From a virus: a stretch of 31,713 nt of DNA. Where the stretch lies: the IMG/VR virus record IMGVR_UViG_3300006921_000074, positions 1 to 31,713 of that record. One strand, written 5' to 3'. Of this stretch, positions 25,920-31,713 are shown piece by piece. The notes beneath the pieces are model-generated. The model was not told where the DNA came from and ran no database searches. It was given only the letters and a program-made list of their open reading frames with translations. Every line of letters starts with the position of its first letter. The first letter of the stretch is position 1. Both the position numbers and the translations under genes were made by a program.

Positions 25920-27425
25920 TTACTTCATCAACATAAAGTTGTTAGCACCTTGTGTAACTAAACATCTTTCAGTTAAGAAGTGCATTTGCATCGCGTCAAG
26001 CGCTGATGTAGCTGCACCAACAGAACCAGTAACCCATGATTTCATTTTTCTATCATCAGTTTGTGAAGCTCTGTATCTAACATGTAAGAAAGGACGTTTA
26101 AGGTTCTTTCCTAATGATTGATCATAAACAGTAGACGTACCAGCTGGAACCATAATACCTCTGATAGCGTTAGCGCCAGCAGTAGCATTAATACCACCTC
26201 TTGTAGCTTTGTCGTTTAAGTATCTAAAGTCAGACTTGTAGAAATCGTAAGATCCACGTCTGAAACCAGAGAAACCTAAGTTTAATGCCATATCTTCAGA
26301 GTTGTCGAACACTCCGTAAGAAGTACCACCAGCTCCGTAAGAATTCATAGAAGCTAACATGTCATCTATAGCAAGAGAAGTTCCTCTATTTACAAACATC
26401 ATGTTTTCTTCAATAGCACCTTGAGAATCAAACTCAGCTAAGATGTCATCGAACTCAGCTAAATCAGTAGCTGCGCTAACACCTTGAATACCAGAAGTAA
26501 TATTACCTCTTGATTCAATAGCAGCGAATAAACCTTCAGTACCAACATCAGTAGCGGCAGCTGATCCGTTTAACCAAGCAGAACCATCTAAGTCAGAAGT
26601 ACTATCTGTTTTTTCTGCTTCAAGCATTGCCATTTCAATATAGTCATTAAAACGAGCTCTAGTATCAGACTCAGCTTTTAAGTACCATAAGTAACCTGAT
26701 TTACCATCTTCAGACGCAACTTCAACCCAACCAATTCTTGAAACGTCAGATCCAGATACTTCGTAGTAATCTTTCATTATAATTGGTTTGTTAGAGAACG
26801 TAGTGAAGTCTGGCTCGTTAGCACCTCTAGTATCAACTTGAGTTCCAGTACTTGTTCTGTAGCTATCTGCTTTACCGAATTCAGAACCAAAAACTAATAT
26901 AGTTGATAACCCAGCTCCAGGTCCATTTTGTAAATCAACTCTACCGTTGTTGTAAGGAGCTACGTCTATAGTTGTTGCACCTACAGCACCAACTAAACAT
27001 TTAACAACTCCGTTTACAGAGTCAGAAACGATAATCATATCGTTAACTCTTATAGAGTGACCAGCAGCGTTTAATGCTCTACCATCAATGTCAGTAGTAA
27101 GTGTAATTCGTGAAGACGCACCACCCGCAGCTCCCATAACTACACCACCTGCTGTAGCTACAGTTCCTTTATAAGATAAGTGTAATCTACCTTGCTCTGA
27201 CCAAATAACTTGATCAGCAGTCATAGATTCTTCAGCCCCAACTTGAGATAAGAAACCTGAAATAGTTCTAGGTCCGAAAACCTCAGCTTCTTTCTCCATT
27301 AGGTCTGGTACATATTGTTGTCCCCAACCGCCTGCGCCGTTAAGGTCTAAGTAATTTGTTGCTAGCGTTTGCTTAAAAGGAGCAGGAACGCTATTTAACA
27401 AAGCACCAGGATTTGATATTGCCAT
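25920..27425 (-). CDS. Major capsid protein (probable HK97 fold)
   Basis: This 501-residue protein is of typical capsid size and follows the probable scaffold gene. The N-terminal region has the segment VFGPRTISGFLSQVGAEESM followed by WSEQGRLHLSY, which I associate with major capsid proteins of marine tailed phages. The body is Gly/Ala/Ser/Thr-rich with balanced charge. The C-terminus ends LTERCLVTQGANNFMLMK, also typical of such capsid proteins. A region near residues 95-165 resembles an inserted beta domain, possibly surface exposed. The gene order portal, scaffold, capsid is the standard head module. The gene is followed by a strong terminator, which would let it be expressed as the end of a transcript at high level. 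No sign of truncation. The fold is inferred from family knowledge. Confidence 0.85.
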   Translation of the reverse strand: MAISNPGALLNSVPAPFKQTLATNYLDLNGAGGWGQQYVPDLMEKEAEVFGPRTISGFLSQVGAEESMTADQVIWSEQGRLHLSYKGTVATAGGVVMGAAGGASSRITLTTDIDGRALNAAGHSIRVNDMIIVSDSVNGVVKCLVGAVGATTIDVAPYNNGRVDLQNGPGAGLSTILVFGSEFGKADSYRTSTGTQVDTRGANEPDFTTFSNKPIIMKDYYEVSGSDVSRIGWVEVASEDGKSGYLWYLKAESDTRARFNDYIEMAMLEAEKTDSTSDLDGSAWLNGSAAATDVGTEGLFAAIESRGNITSGIQGVSAATDLAEFDDILAEFDSQGAIEENMMFVNRGTSLAIDDMLASMNSYGAGGTSYGVFDNSEDMALNLGFSGFRRGSYDFYKSDFRYLNDKATRGGINATAGANAIRGIMVPAGTSTVYDQSLGKNLKRPFLHVRYRASQTDDRKMKSWVTGSVGAATSALDAMQMHFLTERCLVTQGANNFMLMK

Positions 27426-27445
27426 AATTTTGTTTTTTTAAATTT

Positions 27446-28669
27446 TTATTTGTTTTTATTTCTAATTTTAAACTTAAAGTCTTCAGTAGTGTCGCCAAGC
27501 ACTCTTACTTTAATTCCACCAGATTCAATTTCACTATGTCCTTGTCTAGGTGTCATATCAACATTTTTAGCTTTTTCAATACTATCTTTCATAGCATCGG
27601 CTTTTCCTTGTTCATAAAAGTGATTAGCTATAGCATCGGCATTGGTAGCTGTGTATAAAGATTTGTGAAACTCTTTAGCATCTTTGAGGTGATTGTTTTT
27701 ATCCAAAAACTTTTTGAAAAAATTATCACTATTGCTCTGAGCTTCCTTTACAGAATCTACATCTTTTACATTAAACCTAAACTTTTTGTCTCCAACGTTG
27801 TATTCAAAACCTTTGAATTTTTCGTTAAAAAGACTGCTTGTTTTGTTTTCAAAAGTAGATCGCTGAGCCTTTGTTTTTGCTTCATTTTCTTTTGACTCTT
27901 TGTTATATCTATTAAAGAAATCCATAGCTTTCTGCTGCTCAGTTGTGAGTTTACTTCCAGCTTTAATTTCTTCATAGTATTTGGACTTTTGCCCGTCCAA
28001 GTGGCTTTTAGCGTTGGCAACTTGCTCTTTTAACGCTAGTTTTTTTCTTCGTATATCTCTATCTTCGTCGACTTCTTCGTCGTAAGAGAATTGATCTTCC
28101 ATAAGGAAGTTAATTTCTTCATTATTTAAATGAGGTTTTGTTTGTGAATAATATTCATAAAGTAAACTTTTATCATCTAAGTCACTATAATCTCTATTAA
28201 GTTTAACATAATCATTTATATCTCCACCTGTTTCGCTCATAAAGTCTACGAGCTTTTGTATATTTTCAGGTAAAGGTTCTCCTGTTGTTTCGGCTTCAGT
28301 TACTGCCTCATCAATTTGCTCAGCTACTTCTTCAACTTCTTCATCAGTAACTTCTTCTATTGCTGGAGTTTCTTGTGCTTCTGTTTCCGGCTGTACTTCT
28401 TCTTGTTCTTGTGGGGCGTTGGCATTTTCAGACTCTGCAACCACTCCGCTGTCGTCAGCGTTGTCTTTTTTAGTTTCATTTTCTTCTGGTTTTATTGGTT
28501 TAGTTAAATCAACCTTAGTTATAGACTCTTCTTCAATAACAGGTTTTGCTTTCATTTTTTCTTTAACCTCAGTAATATTTCCTTTTGTTTCTTTACCTTT
28601 TGGTTGTTGTTCTTTTACTTTTAATTTTCCAACCTCGTTGTCAACGATTGGTTTTTCTTTTTTTGCCAT
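27446..28669 (-). CDS. Probable scaffolding protein
   Basis: This 407-residue, strongly charged protein has a Lys-rich start, then a Glu-rich stretch (about residues 60-150, for example QEEVQPETEAQETPAIEEVT). A helical, coiled-coil-like middle follows (KLALKEQVANAKSHLDGQKS ...), and the C-terminus is basic (DFKFKIRNKNK). An acidic, helical body with a basic C-terminus, between portal and capsid genes, is the usual form of a phage scaffold, whose C-terminal positive charges bind the capsid protein. There is no recognisable protease triad, so a fused maturation protease is not supported. The start is ATG, and its surroundings repeat those of the 277-residue gene. Confidence in the role is good from context and composition, but scaffolds have little sequence signature. 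Confidence 0.75.
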   Translation of the reverse strand: MAKKEKPIVDNEVGKLKVKEQQPKGKETKGNITEVKEKMKAKPVIEEESITKVDLTKPIKPEENETKKDNADDSGVVAESENANAPQEQEEVQPETEAQETPAIEEVTDEEVEEVAEQIDEAVTEAETTGEPLPENIQKLVDFMSETGGDINDYVKLNRDYSDLDDKSLLYEYYSQTKPHLNNEEINFLMEDQFSYDEEVDEDRDIRRKKLALKEQVANAKSHLDGQKSKYYEEIKAGSKLTTEQQKAMDFFNRYNKESKENEAKTKAQRSTFENKTSSLFNEKFKGFEYNVGDKKFRFNVKDVDSVKEAQSNSDNFFKKFLDKNNHLKDAKEFHKSLYTATNADAIANHFYEQGKADAMKDSIEKAKNVDMTPRQGHSEIESGGIKVRVLGDTTEDFKFKIRNKNK

Positions 28670-28680
28670 AATATAATATA
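28662..28680 (-). promoter_or_regulatory. AT-rich start-region element shared with the 277-residue gene
   Basis: Second exact copy of the 19-base sequence seen at 25839-25857, covering the scaffold start codon and the 11 bases before it. Eight of the 19 bases lie in or near the coding start (both proteins begin MAKK), so part of the match reflects shared codons. The upstream AATATAATATA part is the unexplained portion. Confidence 0.4.
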
Positions 28681-28695
28681 ATAATAGTTAATAAT

Positions 28696-31113
28696 TTACT
28701 CCATGCTTACTGGACCTAAATCAAAGCTACTGCTGTTTAAAGCTTGGCCGCTTTCAAAATTTTTAGGTGGTTTTCCAGTTTGCCTTTGATCAATCATCTC
28801 GCTTTGTTGAGACGCTTGAATCTTTGTTCTTTCATCTTTACGATCTTCTTTTTCTTTCTCTCTTAATTGTACACCTTGAACCTCCATGCCTTTTAGTTGC
28901 ATATTCATTTGGTGTTCAAATAATAATATTTCTTTTTTCATTTGATGATCTGAGTTTGATTTTTTAAAATCAAGCTCTGCTTTTATTTGTTCTAATTGAG
29001 CTTGTGATTGCATCATCATTTGGTTTTTTTGCATTTCAGCTTGAGCCTGTGCTTGAGCGGTTTGTTGCTGAGCTTGAGATTGAGCTTGTATATTTTGTTG
29101 TTGTAATTGCTGATCTCTATCTTGTTTTTTCTTTCTTCTTATTTTCAACAACTGATTAGCAAACTTAATATTGTTAACATTTCTAAGGTCAATAGCATCT
29201 TCAAGCTCTATACTTTGTTGTTGCAATGCCATTTGTATATTATTTTCTAGCATCATTTTTTCTTCATCATCAGGTAATAGCTCTATAAATATACCAAAGT
29301 CATACAAATGTAACTCAGACATTTCTTCTAAAGTCGCAACGTTGTGAGCTCCTATAGCTTGAATGAAAGCATCTTTAGTAGGTGAATACTCTATAATATC
29401 AGATATTCTAAGAGATAAACACTCACATGTTTCAGATGTTAAAAATAAACCAGCGTCTAATATATGTCTTGTTGCTGTGTTACTATTTGCGGCTGCTAAT
29501 TTTTGCACGCCTACCAAAGCGTTTTTATCTGGCATACTACCATCTCTAGCCTCATTAAGACCAGTTACATCTCTTATCATTTGCAGATAATAGTTATAAT
29601 TACCTATAAGAGCTTGCATTTTTTGACCACCGCTACCACTAGATATTTCTTGAATAGGTATCTTACCTGGATTCATATCACCATCAGAAGTAAAACTCCT
29701 TCCAATAACAGAACCTGTTTGGAAGAACATGTTTAAAGCTTCCTGTGGATTGTAGTTAGTTCCATTACCTAAATCAACCTCTGCTAAACCATCCGCATCT
29801 AAGTAAACACCATCAGGCACCATACGTGACATTACTTGTTGTAACTTTAAATGTGTTAACTGTATCATATCAGCAAAACCAGTAATTCTACTAACTATAG
29901 ATTCAATTTTACCGTTGTACATTCTAGGCGCAACAATAGCATAGTTCATTTTAACTTTAGTATAATCACTTTTAGGTCTTATCATGTTTCTTGACATTTC
30001 CCATTTAAGTAATTTTTCAGAACCAAGAACCATAGCGCCATCAAACAAACATTCTATAGTTCTAGAAATTCTACTATAACTACCTTCTTTATTTTGTGGT
30101 GGATTATAATTATCGTCTTTGTTTATTATTTTATCAGCTCCAGTGCCAGTTTCTTTTACCTTATAAACTTCATTCATGTAAGTTTTAAAATTAAAATATA
30201 AAACTTGAACTTTGTTATTATCGTTCTCTTGATTTGAGTGTCTAATAGAACTATTGTTTCTATTAAAAGTTCTTTTTCTAACTACTTCTTGTAAATCTTC
30301 TTCTGTTAAATGTGGAAATTGTTTTGCTAATTCATTTATAGGTAGTTCTTTAACCTCACCAACATAATATATATCTTCAAAATAAGGAGAGTCAGAATGT
30401 GAATACACTAGGTCTGCTGGATCAACATAATCTATTACAACACCTTCAGATGTGTTAAATGAAGTTTTTACAGCACCAATACCTAAAACCGCTAAATCAT
30501 AATAAAAACGTTTTTGTACTAAATCGTAATTATTGCCTCGCATTAAAACGTTTAAAGCTTGTTCCTCTGCTATTTCTACAGCTTGTTTGTATGTTAGCTG
30601 CATGTGTAGTTTTAATTCCTCTTCTGTTTCTGGTATTTTATCAGGATCATTTTCTTCTAAAGAAATACCAAAAGCTTGACTAGCTGCTTTATTAAATTCT
30701 TTTGACCTCATGTCTCTTAATAAAGATTCCATGTATTCTGTTCTTTTTTCAACACCAAATGGATCTTGAGAATAAGCTTTTATATCGTACATTCTGTTTG
30801 TCATACCATTTACCACGATATCAACAAATTTAGAAATTATTGGAACTGGTGTCCAGTCTAAATTTAAGTAAGACAAGTCACCGTTTATAGATAGTTCGTC
30901 TTTATATTTTTGTGTAGATTGTTCTCCTCTAGCATATAATCTTAAATTATGAAAATTATTGCTACTGGTTTTATGTCTATTGTGTGTTTTGTCATTATTA
31001 AACCATTCAGCCGCTATAGCTTTTCCAACTTTTAAACCATAGTCGTGGCTCAACTTTTCAGCATCGCTAACGGTTTGACTTGGAAAAAAACTTCTAATAC
31101 CAGAGTGTGCCAT
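28696..31113 (-). CDS. Portal protein
   Basis: This 805-residue protein starts two bases after the terminase stop. The N-terminal half has the segment LNLDWTPVPIISKFVDIVVN, then GMTNRMYDIKAYS, which I associate with portal proteins of this phage type, and the body is of mixed alpha/beta type without membrane segments. From about residue 660 to 770 it becomes an extended Gln/Ala/Met-rich coiled coil (QQQNIQAQSQAQQQTAQAQA ... EMQKNQMMM), then a short disordered end (SSSFDLGPVSME). A long helical C-terminus is common in portals with an internal barrel. Its place between terminase and scaffold is canonical for the DNA-packaging vertex. Size (~90 kDa) is at the upper end for portals, close to those of podoviruses. 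No frame damage is seen. Confidence 0.85.
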   Translation of the reverse strand: MAHSGIRSFFPSQTVSDAEKLSHDYGLKVGKAIAAEWFNNDKTHNRHKTSSNNFHNLRLYARGEQSTQKYKDELSINGDLSYLNLDWTPVPIISKFVDIVVNGMTNRMYDIKAYSQDPFGVEKRTEYMESLLRDMRSKEFNKAASQAFGISLEENDPDKIPETEEELKLHMQLTYKQAVEIAEEQALNVLMRGNNYDLVQKRFYYDLAVLGIGAVKTSFNTSEGVVIDYVDPADLVYSHSDSPYFEDIYYVGEVKELPINELAKQFPHLTEEDLQEVVRKRTFNRNNSSIRHSNQENDNNKVQVLYFNFKTYMNEVYKVKETGTGADKIINKDDNYNPPQNKEGSYSRISRTIECLFDGAMVLGSEKLLKWEMSRNMIRPKSDYTKVKMNYAIVAPRMYNGKIESIVSRITGFADMIQLTHLKLQQVMSRMVPDGVYLDADGLAEVDLGNGTNYNPQEALNMFFQTGSVIGRSFTSDGDMNPGKIPIQEISSGSGGQKMQALIGNYNYYLQMIRDVTGLNEARDGSMPDKNALVGVQKLAAANSNTATRHILDAGLFLTSETCECLSLRISDIIEYSPTKDAFIQAIGAHNVATLEEMSELHLYDFGIFIELLPDDEEKMMLENNIQMALQQQSIELEDAIDLRNVNNIKFANQLLKIRRKKKQDRDQQLQQQNIQAQSQAQQQTAQAQAQAEMQKNQMMMQSQAQLEQIKAELDFKKSNSDHQMKKEILLFEHQMNMQLKGMEVQGVQLREKEKEDRKDERTKIQASQQSEMIDQRQTGKPPKNFESGQALNSSSFDLGPVSME

Positions 31114-31115
31114 AC

Positions 31116-31713
31116 TTATTTTTTAATTATTCTTGAATTATTTCCAGCGTTACTATATTTGGAAATATTTATATTTAACTTTGGTTTTTCAACCTTAGCA
31201 TTTGGCGCGTATAAATGCCTGTTGTTAGCCATAATAGCTAATCCAGAACTTATTGATGCGTCAAACTTTGTTCTTTTATTTATATCGAATTTAGCCCAGT
31301 CATTTAAAAGTGAATTAAAATATAAATCACCAAAGCTACCATCTTGTTTCATGCCTACATGATCTTGTATATACATTTCAATTGCTGCAGCGTGAGCTTG
31401 TTTTATATCTTCGCTAGAGTTAGGTATACCACCCACTTCCTTTTCTGCTGTAGATAACTTGTTCCAAACTTTATCAGGTCTATTCATACTAAAACCCCTA
31501 TATCCTCTACGTCTCAAATAATACAAGAGACGAGGTTTATTATTCTCTGCAAGTATAGGCATCCCGTAAAATACTAATGCCATTAGAACGTCTTCAAAGA
31601 ATATTTCAGCTGTAGGTGGTCTTGATAAGTATTCTAAAAAAAAGCTATTCGCAGGAGCGTCCTCCATACTAAACCTGGTTAAGCCGTGTAATGCTCCTTT
31701 AGAACCTTCTCCA
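31116..31713 (-). CDS. terL: Large terminase subunit, C-terminal nuclease part (5' end outside window)
   Basis: The frame is open to the window edge: upstream of the first internal ATG (31667) it reads GEGSKGALHGLTRFS with no stop, so the gene starts beyond 31713 and only ~198 residues are visible. The visible part holds RPPTAEIFFEDVLMALVFYG, PRLLYYLRRRGYRGFSMNRP and the end motif KFDASISSGLAIMANNRHLY. The acidic residues in IFFEDV and the Asp in FDAS fit metal-binding positions of the RNase-H-like nuclease domain that cuts packaged DNA. The ATPase half is not in the window. It is directly followed by the portal gene (TAAGTATG), the usual packaging pair. The identification is by motif style and gene order and is fairly secure; the gene symbol is a functional label. 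Confidence 0.8.
   Translation of the reverse strand, partial: GEGSKGALHGLTRFSMEDAPANSFFLEYLSRPPTAEIFFEDVLMALVFYGMPILAENNKPRLLYYLRRRGYRGFSMNRPDKVWNKLSTAEKEVGGIPNSSEDIKQAHAAAIEMYIQDHVGMKQDGSFGDLYFNSLLNDWAKFDINKRTKFDASISSGLAIMANNRHLYAPNAKVEKPKLNINISKYSNAGNNSRIIKK

Noticed and set aside
31116-31667. A free-standing 183-residue gene starting at ATG 31667
   Set aside because: The frame continues open upstream to the edge with terminase-like sequence, so the ATG is internal.
1-31713. tRNA genes, integrase, attachment sites, insertion sequences
   Set aside because: None was recognised; the window is almost wholly minus-strand coding sequence with short AT-rich gaps.

Overview
This window is the virion-structure and packaging arm of a tailed phage, most likely with a short (podovirus-type) tail. 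Every recognisable gene lies on the minus strand with almost no space between genes, so transcription runs from high to low coordinates. The DNA is AT-rich. Starts lack clear Shine-Dalgarno sequences and instead sit in A/T-rich contexts such as AATAATATG. The largest protein carries an array of cysteine-rich units of the type GCTDPTATNYDP...DDGSC, which are common in secreted proteins of marine Bacteroidota. Together these suggest a marine phage of a Bacteroidota (flavobacteria-like) host. The host call is inference.

In transcription order: the large terminase C-terminus (31713-31116, cut by the window edge); portal (31113-28696); probable scaffold (28669-27446); major capsid protein (27425-25920), followed by a strong hairpin terminator with a UUCG loop (about 25906-25861); an unrecognised 277-residue protein (25846-25013) followed by a second UUCG hairpin (25003-24984); a 55-residue gene (24965-24798); and two neck/tail-adaptor candidates (24796-24104, 24100-22736). 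Next come a 3219-residue tail protein whose last third is the Cys-rich repeat array (22731-13072), a small conserved virion protein (13049-12660) and a beta-rich surface/tail protein (12646-10976). A block of probable internal or ejection proteins follows: a Gln/Ala-rich 263-residue protein, a 632-residue protein, a Gly/Ala-zipper 434-residue protein and a 2068-residue multidomain protein. The window ends inside a lipoprotein gene (696-1).

Functionally, terminase and portal package DNA into a capsid built from the major capsid protein on the scaffold. The neck and giant tail proteins close the portal and probably contact the host. The internal proteins would be ejected to carry DNA through the envelope and, from the zincin-like HExxH and HAD motifs, may act in the cell. 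The lipoprotein may act in the host outer membrane.

The points most worth a second look are: the 434/2068 gene pair, which looks like one reading frame broken by a single base; the HAD hydrolase and metalloprotease motifs inside a virion-block protein; the host-like Cys-rich repeats fused to a tail hub; the paired UUCG hairpins around the gene after the capsid gene; and the envelope lipoprotein at the edge. Functional names rest on motifs and gene order read by eye; no database search was possible.
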